From Vanessa cardui (taxonomy: Eukaryota; Arthropoda; Insecta; Lepidoptera; Nymphalidae): 64,000 bases of DNA. A program made the position numbers and the translations under genes. The notes below the pieces were generated by a model. The model was given only the letters and a program-made list of their open reading frames with translations. It ran no database searches and was not told the origin of the DNA. The stretch lies in contig NC_061130.1 in assembly GCF_905220365.1 (NCBI RefSeq), positions 9,431,501 through 9,495,500 of the forward strand. The letters run 5' to 3'. Shown here in pieces: positions 1-11,956 of the stretch (positions are counted from its first letter, which is position 1; every line of letters starts with the position of its first letter).

Positions 1-2040
1 GCCCTTTCCAGTATACAAACATATACTTAAATATTTGATACTACGATGATATGTAGGTAGCCAAAAAAATGGTACCTATACGGTTTCAATTTAAATTTGC
101 ATACAAAGTTGAAACACAGTTTATAACTGCATTAGTGTATTTGCCACTTAAATATCTCGAGTAAGATTACCTTGTCATTTTAATGGTTAATGGAGCATCT
201 CAAATATTGTAGTTACGAAACTTCAACCAAGGATACAAAACGTAAGTGTAGGTTGCTACTTAGGTGTTATCAGTCTGTAATAGTTCAAAATTTTGAAGAA
301 AAATGAAGTAATACAATCAACGAATAGTACGCTTTGACGTTCTGAGCTCGATATCTCAATGGTTGCGTCAGATTGTCGTTCATCGGCTTATGAGATCAAG
401 GAAATACAGAGTGCAACCGTGTTTGCGCACGAACAATATAATACGTTCAATATCTTCTGCATGGCTTACTAATCTCCTAGACGACCACTATAGCCGAAAG
501 CGGTTATGAGGACATATGAATTTGATATTTGTTGTTCTAATTGCGTACAATCAATAGGATTCTGGTTCCGAAACTTCAATCACGGTCAGTCAGTTCTGTC
601 AAGAACTTATATTACGTTTGAAAAAAAAGACCACTGTTATCCTTGTAAATCTACAGTTTTAAATTTACTTTCATCTTGTAAAAGAGAGATATCAATTTCT
701 GATACCATTGAACTTATCATTTTATTTTAAAAATGTCTGATCTAGATTAAAACATTTCCGAATGAGTCTTACTTTGAAATTGTACATTGAAACCTTTTTC
801 GGTCGAACAAATATCGACAGTAAGAAATAAAAGAAAACCAGCCCAATGTAACTGCCCGCCTACAGACAGCTGAGTAAAAGAAAGTTAAGCAGTAGAAATA
901 TAATCATTATCTTTGACCACGGTCCTCAGCTCTATAAAGCCCTTACGAGCGCCCATTCTTTATAATAAAAAGAAAAAAAGATTTCAAAATAACGAGAGAC
1001 TAAACCGTCCGTAAAGACTCATTCGATCAAATCATTGAGCCATGATTTCAGGGTTCCGACCTTATTAATCTTTACCGGTTGTCCGTATTCGTACCAGAAA
1101 GCTTGACGTAATCAGCCTTAAAACAACTATCACAAGACTAATAATTAAATGCGTGTTAATTATGGGCCCAAAATTTCCAAAAATATATAGAAAATTAAAC
1201 AGCTTATGCTCACTAAAACTATTAAAGATTTTTAAATAAAATAGACATTTACGTCTATTATATTAATTTAAAATTATCTTTATAATATTTGTTATATGAA
1301 TTTAAATTTTAACCTTATTTTTATATATAATATACATATTTTTATGTGTTGTATAACATTTTTATATGTTTTATTATATATAAAAAATTCAGGTTAATGT
1401 TAAATCCAAATAGTGCAAAAAGTTAACTTCAAACCTTTTAACCTACAATTTGTATTACTGGGTTACTATAGTTTCTGCTTTCAGAATGAACAATTTAATT
1501 AAAAGTTTAATAAACTAAAGTTTTGCTACTGAAACCACATAAAACGTAGTGCTATAAGTGTATATTTTCAGAAAATACCTAATTTCAATTGATCTCCAAA
1601 TGTGTTTATAAAAGTGCTACAATAAATAATCACTAAATCAATAATTTAAAAAGCGGTGGATAAATATGAATTTTATACTAAAAATATATGTTTAAAAATC
1701 ACCTTTTATATGCAAAATTTTAATAACTGATGAGTAACTCCTTCGTTTGAAGCAATCTTCTTCAAGAAAATTCTTGCTTACCATAAAAGATGTGCTGTCG
1801 TAGAAATTAAATAAAAAGTAAAGTGAAATTTTAATACTATGGGATAAGATGGAGTAGATTTCCTAAACAAACATAGCAAGTTAAATTAATACTAAAAGTA
1901 TTAAAAGGAGATTTACGAGGAAACGGTTTCTCGGCTCATCACGCAGCGCAACATTTATTTCAAAATTAAATTTCGCTATAAGATAACAACACTTGGAGGT
2001 GTAATTGAGTATAGAGTAGGGATTAATTGAAGCAGAAATG
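1..2040. other. Upstream intergenic DNA without a recognisable gene
   Basis: This is AT-rich sequence. The only notable reading frame, at 506-730, is 74 codons with no recognisable domain and no splice context linking it to anything. I see no repeat family I can name here. Confidence 0.5.
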
Positions 2041-2059
2041 TATCACGAGTGCAGGCTAC

Positions 2060-2482
2060 CCGTGGTGCAAAGCGACGCAGGCGCGCTAATACCCACATCG
2101 CAGTCTCGGACTTTCTATCACTAGGGACACCCGTTCTGATCTCGCCGGTTCCCGCGCGATCTCTAACGAAATTTAAATGGTACTTTTAAAAAACGTAGTC
2201 TTTGTCGTAGCGCGTTTAAAAATTTATAACATTGTTCCGAGTTTGAAAACTTTAGCTGTGAAGTGATTTCGACGGTCTTTTGAATTTCCTACTTTTGTGT
2301 TCACGAAGTGTATTGTTTTTTTTAAGTGTTGCTAAGTGTTACGAAAAATTAAACGGGACTCGGAGTGATTAATTTGCTGAGTTGCGAAGTTGAAAACAGT
2401 TCTGCGGCTATTCAATATTATGCTTTTGTATTAAGGACTGCTATTGTACAACATTTTTATTTCTAAAAGTGATAAAAACCGA
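2060..2482 (+). promoter_or_regulatory. Putative promoter and noncoding first exon of the Dpr gene
   Basis: The start-codon exon of the Dpr gene begins at a splice acceptor (25825/25826), so at least one noncoding exon must lie upstream. The best candidate is here. About 2060-2230 is unusually CpG-rich for this window (CCCGCGCG, GTAGCGCG), and it is followed by sequence typical of an insect leader that ends in a consensus donor, A|GTAAGTAC, after 2482. No long open frame crosses it. The transcription start cannot be fixed by eye, and the resulting intron of about 23.3 kb is long but normal for Dpr genes. This is an inference from composition and the donor site. Confidence 0.38.
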
Positions 2483-2584
2483 GTAAGTACTTGAGAACTT
2501 TTTTTATGCATATTAATCCTAAGTATTAAAATAATTATTTAAAATAACTGTAACATTAAAAAAAAAAAAAAACATTTAATTTAG

Positions 2585-2768
2585 TTGGTAGGTAAGCATG
2601 CCCGTTTGGGTAGCCCCTTTACCACCCACTTATCAGATATCCTACCTCCAAAGAGTATTTGTTAGTATTGTGGTGTTCCGGCTTGAATGACGAGTGAGCC
2701 AGTGTAAAAAGAGATATAACATCTTAGATTATACATGGTTGGTGGTGCGTTGATGATGTAAAGAATGA
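2585..2768 (-). repeat. Dispersed lepidopteran repeat A, copy 1
   Basis: Reversed, this matches other copies in the window (31841-32063, 63535-63655). Shared blocks include the segment around GAGTGAGCCAGTGTA and the run toward ACATCTTAG followed by TTGGTGGTGCGTTGATGATG. It has no coding potential. The family is abundant in Lepidoptera by recollection; its class is not settled here. Confidence 0.6.
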
Positions 2769-3276
2769 TTATTAATTCCAACCCATTTGCCACAAATATA
2801 TATTTTCTTAAAACATGAAAAACATTAAATTTTAAAAACACAATTTTAATAAATTGAAATAAAATCTAAGCTCTACGATATTTTTTGCAAAATTCAGATA
2901 TAATTAAAAAAATGTATATTTTTTTAATTATCTGCATCTCAACCTGTCCGAAAGCTGACGCTTAAGATGTCTATCTATCTTATCATAAGGGTTTGTATGT
3001 ATAATACGAGACTAGTACATGTATTAACTTGTACATAATAATTTTTTTGTGACTCAATCTCATTTGATGTCATAGCGTAGTGACAGGTAGCGTAATAATA
3101 TTTTTTGAAAGATTACGTAATATTAAAAATTAAATTTGTATTATTATTTGAAATCGACGACGTTATTCAGTCATCAGACAATATGTGTAACGGTAACCAT
3201 TAATTATATTTTAATATTTAAATGAAGATTATATATTAAAAACCGTTTTTGATTTTTATTATACGGGAAATAGCGG

Positions 3277-3278
3277 TA

Positions 3279-3318
<40 letters not shown>
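3277..3318. repeat. (TA)n microsatellite
   Basis: A nearly pure TA dinucleotide run with one interruption near its left end. Confidence 0.9.
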
Positions 3319-3320
<2 letters not shown>

Positions 3321-3785
3321 TTTAAGGCTTAAAGTTTTATACTGCCGTTATAATTTTCCTACTTAAGTAATCTCAGCTAACATTAATTATATTTTATCGT
3401 ACCTACACGAACGCTGTTATTCATATACACTTTCGAATTAGTTATATTGATGGATATATACTATTAATTTTAAAATAAGCGAAACCGTCAACCACTGGGA
3501 CAGACCTGGTGTATCATATAATAATAATAAGATATATATGTTCTCAGTTGGACTTTTTTTATTCGTCTAATATGTATGCGATGTAGAATATACGATGATA
3601 TCTTGCCTATTTTAATACTACCTTAATACCAAAAGGAAAATGTGATTTTAGCCTCTCAGATGATATGTGTATTCGTCTCTATCCGCATAACCTCTGAGTT
3701 ATTTATCAAAATTCGTACACGAGGTCAAGCGTCTTGATCGTTCGCTGGTTATCGGTTATGTGATATTAAATTTACATTCAATTCG

Positions 3786-3833
3786 GCGATTTCTTGATAT
3801 AAAGAACCAATATTCCTTATATCAAGAAATCGC
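3786..3833. repeat. Perfect inverted repeat (17-bp arms, 14-nt loop)
   Basis: Arm 3786-3802 (GCGATTTCTTGATATAA) is the exact reverse complement of 3817-3833. Just outside, AATTC and GAATT extend the symmetry imperfectly. It could be the tip of a small foldback element. No function is evident. Confidence 0.7.
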
Positions 3834-5231
3834 GAATCGAATTGTTTACTCAGCGTATTTTAAAAATATATATCGATACTAGAAAAAATAAATACTCCAC
3901 CGCCCTATTAGTACTTCTTTCTAAAAAGTATCATTATGGTATATGTATGATAGTTATAATGTATTATTAATATATATTACTTGAACTTGGCTTGACATTC
4001 AACTACTTGTGTAGAAAGTAATAAAAAAATTTAAATAATACAAACATCCAAACTCCTTGGTGAAGCAGATGATTAACGAGGGAGAAACCGCGCCGTGCAG
4101 CTAGTTTTTTATATAATTATAAATATCTTATTATTTCGTAGTTATAACAGTATGCAGTAAACCTGCACACAATTTCCAAAAATTGTATTTTTTATAACAT
4201 CTATTTCAGTTTTGACATTCAAAAATAATATAAAGAAATTTTCTTTCGTAATTTTCATTGTAGTACTACTTTTATAGTACTACCAGCTGAAACTACAACT
4301 CTCTCGTAAATAAAATACTGACGTCGGTATACTCGATGTAACAATATCTTATTCCAATGGTAACATAAATAAACTCGACAGATATATTGCATTCGTCTCG
4401 GGATCGCGAACACAGAATTCAAATTTTAAAAATAACTCAGTTCAAATGCAAAATATTTTAAGTAGTCGTCTAAAATAACAGTGTTTCTTTTCGTGTTGTT
4501 CATTTATTGTTAGGCTGCATACCTATCTGGAATTGTAGATTTATCTTTTAATTTATACTAGCGACTCGTCCCAGCTTCGCAAGGATGCAATTTAGTATTA
4601 AATATATAATAAATTAAAAGTACGCGTAGCAAGAAAATATTAAGTACTCACTTCCACTTCGAACAATCCTATGAGCTATGTCAACCACCTTCATTCTCTA
4701 CTGGATCACCATCTTATTTATTTAATCATGTGTAATTTTTTAAGTATATTTATTTTATTGTGAAACATGTATAAAAATGTATCCACAATCAATATGGTGA
4801 AATTTGGGCAATTTGAACAGGTAAGGTCAAAATTTAATAGTACATCTCGTTATCCGAACTCACGTTTTGCAGCGAACAATTTTTTGTTCCACATTATTTG
4901 GAAACGGTACTTTCCACTATTATATTTTTAACGTAGGTATATTAAATGTGCAAAGTAACATTATGTACTAAAACTTTTATAAATTTGACGATTTCTTCAC
5001 AAATCACTTGTAGTGTTTTTTTGTATGAATTTACTTTAGAATAATTGTTCCAGACTTTTCTGCAGCGACAAATTAGTCTGGCTAGTTCTTGGAATTGACG
5101 ATCGTTTCGGTGAAATAAAATCTTTTACGGCTATAAATAACATTCTTCTTATGATACTTGTGCATAATCTCTAAATATACCAGATATCATTATTTATTAT
5201 TTATAATGCATACTGTGTATATTATATTATA

Positions 5232-5537
5232 ACAACAAACAACAACAACAGCCGGTAGATTCCCACTACTGGGCTAAAGGCCTCCTCTCCCTTTGAGGAG
5301 AAGGTTTGAAACATATCCCACCACGCTGTTCCAATGCGGGTTGGTGGAATACACATGTGGCAGAATTTCTATGAAATTTGTCACATGCAGGTTTCCTCAC
5401 GATGTTTTCCTTCACCGCTGAGCACGAGATGAATTATAAAGATAAATTAAGCACATGAATCAGCGGTACTTGCCTGGGTTTGAACCCCCAATCATCGGTT
5501 AAGATGCACGCGTTCTAACCACTGGGCCATCTCGACT
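5232..5537 (-). mobile_element. tRNA-derived SINE, Metulj-like, near full length
   Basis: Read on the minus strand it starts with a tRNA-like head: box A region GATGGCCCAGTGGTTAG and a B-box-like GGTTCAAACCC. A tRNA-unrelated body follows with the hallmark blocks AACCCGCATTGGAACAGCG and GGGAGAGGAGGCC, and a (TTG)n tail. At least four other copies in the window share the same order of blocks. The flanks are AT-rich, so target duplications cannot be called with certainty. Confidence 0.88.
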
Positions 5538-5577
5538 TTGTATATAATATAATATTTTTTTATTATATTATATACAA
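5538..5577. repeat. AT-rich perfect hairpin beside the SINE head
   Basis: A 17-bp arm at 5538-5554 is exactly complementary to 5561-5577 around a T-rich loop of 6 nt. It directly abuts the SINE head. Confidence 0.6.
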
Positions 5578-5741
5578 GTTGATATTTATGTTTATTTTGA
5601 GATGTTAACGAACAAAACAAAAAAAGAAATCGATAAAGATATGAAAGTGTTTATTTAAAAAAAAAAGGATTTTTCTACATTCTTACATTCGTATGCCGAT
5701 CATTGGTTAGCGTGATTATTAGACTAACTAGTCATTTAATT

Positions 5742-6385
5742 AAACTCAAACTCAAACTTAAATTGCTTTATTCAATATAGAAGTATTACACTTTCTTATT
5801 GATGGTCAATTGAAACAATACCACCGGTTCGGAAAAGAAATCGATACCTTTACCGGTTCTTCTCATACTCTGAGAAGAACCGGCGAAAGAAACTCAGCGG
5901 GTTTTTTTTTGTTTCATGTATTATATAGAAATTTAATTGAAATGAAATAGCCAGGAGGCGATCGTTTCATTCCCAAAGTGTGCTATCAATCATAAACTCA
6001 TTAATTGTATAATACCTTTTGCACACAAGCGTTCTTTAATATATGTATATTTTTTTTTAATTTGGCAACAGAGGCATATTGAACGTTTTCTGGGATCGTG
6101 TTGTAAAACCATAGACATTGCCCCGCAAAAGAGTTACTGACTCTATGCAGTCGAGTAACAGGAGTAACAAGTTTGTGTTTGTTCCTTGTACCAATGCTAT
6201 GAGTATCACATTTTCTCATAAAATCAGTAATACTTTTTCCTACATACATAATATTACAGAATATATATTGAAAAGCAACAGTTGATATCTTGATTTCTAT
6301 AAGTTTATTCCTTAACGATTCTTTAGCTCCTAGGTTATAGATTGCGCGAATAGCCCTCTTCTGCAGCACAAATATAGTATGGATA
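5742..6385 (-). mobile_element. 5'-truncated Jockey-like LINE: RT C-terminus plus 3' UTR
   Basis: On the minus strand, an open frame from about 6385 to 6001 encodes the C-terminal part of a non-LTR reverse transcriptase polyprotein. Recognisable blocks are LQKRAIRAIYNL, a TRNKHKLVTPVTRLH stretch and an FYNTIPENVQ block. The 3' UTR follows to the left, with the ACCGGTTCTTCTCA motif and a terminal hexamer repeat (AAACTC as read on +, 5744-5760). The element is truncated upstream of about 6390, as LINEs usually are. No catalytic residues remain, so it is a relic. Similar 3' UTR pieces recur at 13990, 22790, 26815 and 59378. Confidence 0.75.
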
Positions 6386-6656
6386 GCGCTTCTAAATTCT
6401 ATAAAAATATTATTTCATGTGTCATATTATACTTATACCATATAAAATCTCTGTATCGAATTAAAAAGTGAGATAGATTGTGTAATAACAAAGGGACATA
6501 ATACCGCCACCGTTGGTGAAATTTTGAGGCTTGGAAGAGTTGCTTATAATTTTTATAATAGCTGTTTCTATAGGTGGTCAAAAAATAAGATTTTAAATTT
6601 TATGCCATAATTATTGTTTGGTTGTAAATTACTATTATTCCATGATTTTAATTTAT

Positions 6657-6755
6657 GTATTAAAATGCTTAAATATATACAAATATGAATTAATTTTAAA
6701 ACTAATTACTATACAAATCCTGACCGCGTGGAATGTTAACAAGTATGCTAATGCT
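6657..6755 (-). mobile_element. LINE 3' end, minus-oriented half of an inverted pair
   Basis: This stretch reads like 34270-34355: ATGCTTAAATATATA, then the ACAAATATGAA block and GACCGCGTGGAATG. It is therefore the 3' terminus of the same LINE family, on the minus strand. It stops at about 6755, where a plus-oriented copy begins. Confidence 0.7.
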
Positions 6756-6900
6756 CACCTCATTGCCTCCACTGGTGACAGAAGGGCTGGTTCGTCCAGA
6801 GGATCGGATTTGTGATTGAACGGGGAAATGCTGCTAGAACTCTTGCCACCATTCCATGCGGTCAAGATTTATAAGTAACTAGTTTTTGTTCATATTTGCC
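6756..6900 (+). mobile_element. LINE 3' end, plus-oriented half of an inverted pair
   Basis: The sequence CTCATTGCCTCCACTGGTG through GCGGTCAAGATTTATA to TTCATATTTG is colinear with the reverse complement of 34270-34445, which is the C-terminus and 3' UTR of the LINE at 34.2-35.2 kb. It has a small internal deletion after GGTTCGT compared with that copy. The 65-codon frame at 6618-6815 crosses the junction and is not a gene. Confidence 0.75.
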
Positions 6901-7105
6901 ATAAATGATTATATAAAAAATACTTTAACTTTTTAAATTGGGTTATCCCAAGTTTTATTTTATATAGTTAAAGTTCAAGTATATAGTTAATTTATAGTTA
7001 AAGTTAAAGTATTTCTTCTTTTTTTATTTAAATTTATGGATTTTAGCCTCCTGCATTATTTTTCTTTGTCTCATATTATGCAGCCTAGCCTTAGGCCCAA
7101 AAAGA

Positions 7106-7155
7106 AAAGACTCATTATTAAATGATATAACGCAGGAATAATTTAATGAGTCTTT
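7106..7155. repeat. Imperfect hairpin
   Basis: AAAGACTCATT at the left pairs with AATGAGTCTTT at the right, with a few unpaired bases nearer the loop. It is short and of unknown origin. Confidence 0.45.
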
Positions 7156-10100
7156 AAGGAGCAAATACTGATACAAATGCTTTTTATTTTATATACCACT
7201 TAAAAAAAGCAATTATCTGTAATGACAGAAAACAGCCGAAACAAATCTAACAATATACAATATTTTGACATTGACATTCTATGAACAGCTATCTTTTAAA
7301 TTAATTCTTATTAAAGGCTATAATTCTAATGAAATAAATTCTGGACAACTAAATTAAGTCTACTCATCTCATTCCTTTGAACGGTCCAAAAGCATTTTTA
7401 CAGCAGAATTTGTTATTTCAATAAAACTATCCGAAGTTAAAACAGAAAGAGCGTCTAAGAAAGGTCTGCAATAATGATTAACCACAAGTTTCAATTTTTA
7501 TTAAAATCGAATGAAAACTATTAAATAACTATTCTGGATGATATTGGCAAGCAATATATTTATTTTAATTATTTAAGATCTAAGTTAATATAGAAAATTA
7601 CATTATATTTTTATCAAGGCCTTAACGGTGTTATGACGTGATTAACAGCGTATTAACGTCGTAAGAAATATATTCCATACAGTTCCATTATCACCTAGAT
7701 TATTTGGTTATCAACCTACCAAAAATAAGAAAATTTAAAAGATAAAGTTTTGGTAGTCGGATGTTCGTTAATTTATTATAGCCTGTCTTCATAGTTTGAC
7801 ATTGCATTGTTATTGTACAGTTCTTATAAGATTTCTTCCTTCCCCAGTTTCAATATTTTTGGCTCAAGTTGACACCATACAAAAATAATTTTATTTCATT
7901 TATCATAAATTCTCGATGAATATCGTTAGAAATTGGTAGACTTACTTGCAAAGGAGAAAAGTCTTACCTGCGCCTAAACACTCTTCGAGTATAAGTATGT
8001 AAGGAAATAGACATTTCTCTCTTTGTGTTTATATCTGTGGAAAATAAAATATTCAGCATAGTTGCCTAGTCTCCGACGAGAATGACCACTATATTCGTAA
8101 CGAGCAGGGCGACACCATCACTTTATCGCACTGAAACGGCTACAAGGATTCTAATAAAATTTATTTTATCCATAGATGCGTTATACGGAGAATATATAAT
8201 TTAAATACTATTCAATGCATATTAAGAATTCAATAAGTTACATAAATTGATTTGATTTATTTTTAATATTATTTACAAAATTACTCCTGAAACACAAAAG
8301 GGTTATCTGAATATTGTGTAGATTTAGTATTGTCAGTATGTTTAGCTTTAATACATAAAAAAAAATACAATTTCAACTTTAAATAGAATAACAAAGAAAT
8401 ACATAATACTCACGTATATTTTAAGTCATAACAGCTTCAAATATTGTACATTCATATATTACGTTTACCCGTATTTCGGATTTCGTTCGAGAAAGCATTC
8501 TGACAGAGTCACTCGTACAACTTGAACTATTTTCATTTTACAATCGTGAATTGCAAAAAATGTAATACCAGCTTGTACGAGATCTGCAACTGTACTAAAT
8601 TTTTATCCTGCGTTGGTGCTATAAGTATAGTGTACATCAACACTTCATATTGAGCTGTTACATTTTTTATTGTTTTTTAAAATCAATATCACAGTATTTG
8701 GTTTGATCGATGAGTAAAGTACAATTGCAATAGAAATATTTAAAATTACTTGTTTACATACATTGATTGTACAAGATAATATTTATATCTTTTACAATTG
8801 CAATATAGCACCGAATTTTGCTCTATACCTTCCGATAATTAAAAAAAATACTATTAAGCTTTTCCTTTTCTTTCTTTGTTAATTACAATTTCGGCTTCTT
8901 GCAATATGAAAGTCGTTGCCGCTATATTTTCTGATAGATAAAATCAAAGTGAGGAAAATCATGTTTGAACTTTTGTAAGTGTTACCAATATCAACTGGGT
9001 CGACATAACGACTCGCTTATGCTTATATCTAGGCCAAGAAAGGTCTCGAGTTCCCAGCCAATATTTGCTTTGTTCAGATTTTGGCATCTATCCTTGAGAG
9101 CTGTCCACGCCAATAAAGAAATTCAAAAGAGAAGGGTGTAGCTTTAAAGACAGATAAGGCATGCTCCAATTGCATATAATATGAATAGCGTAATTTTTTA
9201 AATTATTACAGATATTTAGCATAAAAAATAGTATTGAATAGTTTATACTGTAATCAGGAAGTTATTCAAAATATTTTATTGTAAAACAACGAGACAAGAC
9301 GTATCAGATTTTATAAAAATATTTATATTGATTATTTTTTTTCAGATCAGTGAAAGTAGCAAAAAGGAAAAATTGATTAAAGTATGCCTAGTAACAGGAG
9401 ATAAATACGCCGGTTTATTAAAATTGATATTTATTCTGTAAATTTTCCATACACTGTTTTAGTTTTTTCTAATAAATGAGTAAGGTAGTGTTACTATTAA
9501 AGGTATGAAAGATTTTAGATTAAAAGTACTGTAGTAATAAAGGTAACTGATATCTAGACTGATGAGAAAGATAAGACATCTTTTTCTATGAAATACACAA
9601 AAAAATTACCCTCAGAGCTATAAAGTATTTTATTTCAAGCTATTCTCCTAAAGTGTTATGTGTGCCTTATTTTTCTAAATAACGTTGCTGGTATAATCTA
9701 TCAAAGTCTAGAGATTTCTAGACGACGCGAACACTTTAGGTCTTGAAGTTGGTTACTCTTTAATAATTCATAGATGATTGATTATTTTTTCGCAGTATCA
9801 TTTTATATATTAAACGTAGCCAAGTGAAATAATGAGATCTTCACCTTTGGTTTATATTTTATTTTCTTGCTGACGCTGAATCGAATGTGATTATGGCAAT
9901 TATTTTCAGAAAAAAACAAAGTATGCAAAACGTGATATATTACACAAGTGTGTGTAGCAACACAAGTGCATTCTCTTTTAATATTCAATCATTCTATTTT
10001 ACTTATTTTCTTAATCGAGGGGCACGACAACAACACGGCTGGAAAGAGCTTAGGCAGACTACTAACAAGATTGTACAAGCTATCTGAAGTAAGGGCGTTT

Positions 10101-10648
10101 GAGTACTAGCGAGTTACAAATTCTCATAATAATTATTATTATATGAATAAAACAAACTATCAAAAGATTAATTTATAGGTATTATATAAGTAGGTCCAAT
10201 AAAGATTTCATTATTTTGTTTCCTTTCTAGAAATACATTTCATGCCTAGCTCAGAGCAAGTTAATTGGCAGTACTCTGCCGAATTAAAAAGTAAGGTTTG
10301 AAATAAACGGAGTGTTGATTCTTTGTGATTGCGCTCTAAAGCCATTCCATTGGACAATTTATACGCCCCAATATTTAGTCAGGCTTTTGTACACATTTTT
10401 TAATGACTTTTAAACAGTCAAGTGTCTGTGACCGACATTATAACTTTATAGACACATTGTAATATTACCATACAACAAGAAAAAATATTATTCTTTATCT
10501 TGAGTTTGAAAATAGCACGTTTCTGCTCAAAGAATATAAAATATATTATCGTATAATAGCATAAGCGAAATAATGTACGAGCACTTATGCGTTAAGGTGA
10601 ATACACCAAACATGGTAATTGACTGAAATTTCTCTTTGTATATATTTA

Positions 10649-11956
10649 CGTAGTCGGTCCCAAAGTTCTGTCATATATGAAAATAGTGATAAAAAGAAAA
10701 GTACCAATCCATTTTTTATAAATTATATATTATATGAAAGAACATTTAATAAGGAATTATATTAACTTAAAATTATTCAAAATGACCGCCCTTATTTTTA
10801 ATACAGGCCTTTAGTCGCCGCGGCCAGTCGTCTATCGCAGCACGCACCATATTCATGTCTATTTCAGCGACTGCTTTTATTATAGCTGACTTTAGACTGT
10901 CCAAATTTTTATGGGGCTTAGCACACACCTTCCTCTCTAAGTCTTGCCAAATTTTATAGTCCAGAGGATTAAGGTCCGGACTGGAGGAAGGCCAATCTTC
11001 ATGTCTTATGAAGTCGATGTTTTGACGCTCGAACCAGGCTTGAGTGGTCTTGGCTTTATGTGCAGGTGCAGAATCTTGCTGGAACACAAAGTGATGTCCT
11101 GAAAATAAGGTGTTGGGCAGGTCTTTGACATGCTGATCCAAAACCGTCTCTTGGTACACTTTTGCACTGGTTTTGACCCCTTTTTCGCAAAAATGAACCT
11201 CAGTTGGTCCGTAGTAGGAGACTCCTAACCAGACCATCACTGAAGATGGATGATGCCCATGTTGCACCCGCGGAACTCTTTTTGCTGCTTCTTCAGAGCT
11301 CCCAGCATACACTCTATCATTCTGTTTATTGTACTTTTCTTATATATCGAAAATTTTTTCGTCCGTAAAGAGTATATCACGATGTCGATTTTTCGCGTAC
11401 CGTTTCAACAACACCCGGGATCTTTTGAGTCTTATTGCTTTTAGACGAGCATTAAGTAGGTGTCCACTCTTTTTTTTGTAAGCTCGCAACTTAAGGTCTT
11501 CGTTTAACACCTTTTTGATAGTTCTTCTACTGACCCCCATCTGCAATGCCATCAGCTTCTGTTTTCGGACAGGATTCCTTCGTATGCGTGCCTTGATTGC
11601 TTTGATCACTGCTGGTGTCTTTGCGGAGCGTGGCCGGCCAGTTCTTTTCTTATCCTCAACACTTGAAACTTCATTGTACCTATTCATAGTACGATACACA
11701 AACCTAAGCGATATTTTTAAATTTTTGAGCAACTTGAAAATGGTATTTGGCGAGTGCCCACAGCGGTGCAACGCTAAAACTGCTATTCGGTTTTCTTTCA
11801 CGGTCCACTCCATCGTGAAAAATCGCGGCAAATGATAACTTTTTGTTTTTTAATAATTGACAAACATTCAAAAATGGAATGCAATTAAACTTTTTTTAAA
11901 TCGTCTTCGAAATTGGAAAATAATGTGCCAGTGACAGAACTTTGGGACCAACTACG
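10649..11956 (-). mobile_element. maT-type mariner (Tc1/mariner, DD37D), nearly intact
   Basis: The element is 1,308 bp and bounded by TA dinucleotides at 10647-10648 and 11957-11958, the Tc1/mariner target duplication. Its terminal inverted repeats are 25 bp and differ at one base; both contain GGTCCCAAAGTTCTGTCA. It encodes one transposase on the minus strand. The near-identity of the ends and a single inactivating stop argue for a fairly recent insertion into the presumed first intron of the Dpr gene. Confidence 0.95.
10773..11813 (-). pseudogene. maT (DD37D) transposase with one in-frame stop
   Basis: A single reading frame of 347 codons runs from ATG at 11813, the first ATG in frame, and is broken only by a TAA at 11340-11342, around codon 158. 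The N-terminal half carries paired helix-turn-helix DNA-binding regions with a GRPRSAKTP linker between them. The catalytic triad is readable: Asp in FTDEKIFD (about residue 151), Asp in FQQDSAPAH (about 247) and Asp in PDLNPLDY (about 285). There are 37 residues between the last two, the maT signature; Tc1 has DD34E and classical mariner DD34D. It would cut and rejoin DNA at the element ends. The stop lies between the first and second catalytic Asp, so a truncated product would be inactive unless read through. Confidence 0.93.

Noticed and set aside
506..730. 74-codon frame on + near the left edge
   Set aside because: No domain, no Kozak-like start, no splice context; consistent with chance in AT-rich DNA.
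6618..6815. 65-codon frame on +
   Set aside because: It runs across the junction of two inverted LINE ends, and its last residues are LINE-derived.
11515..11835. 106-codon frame on + across the mariner
   Set aside because: Antisense shadow of the maT transposase.
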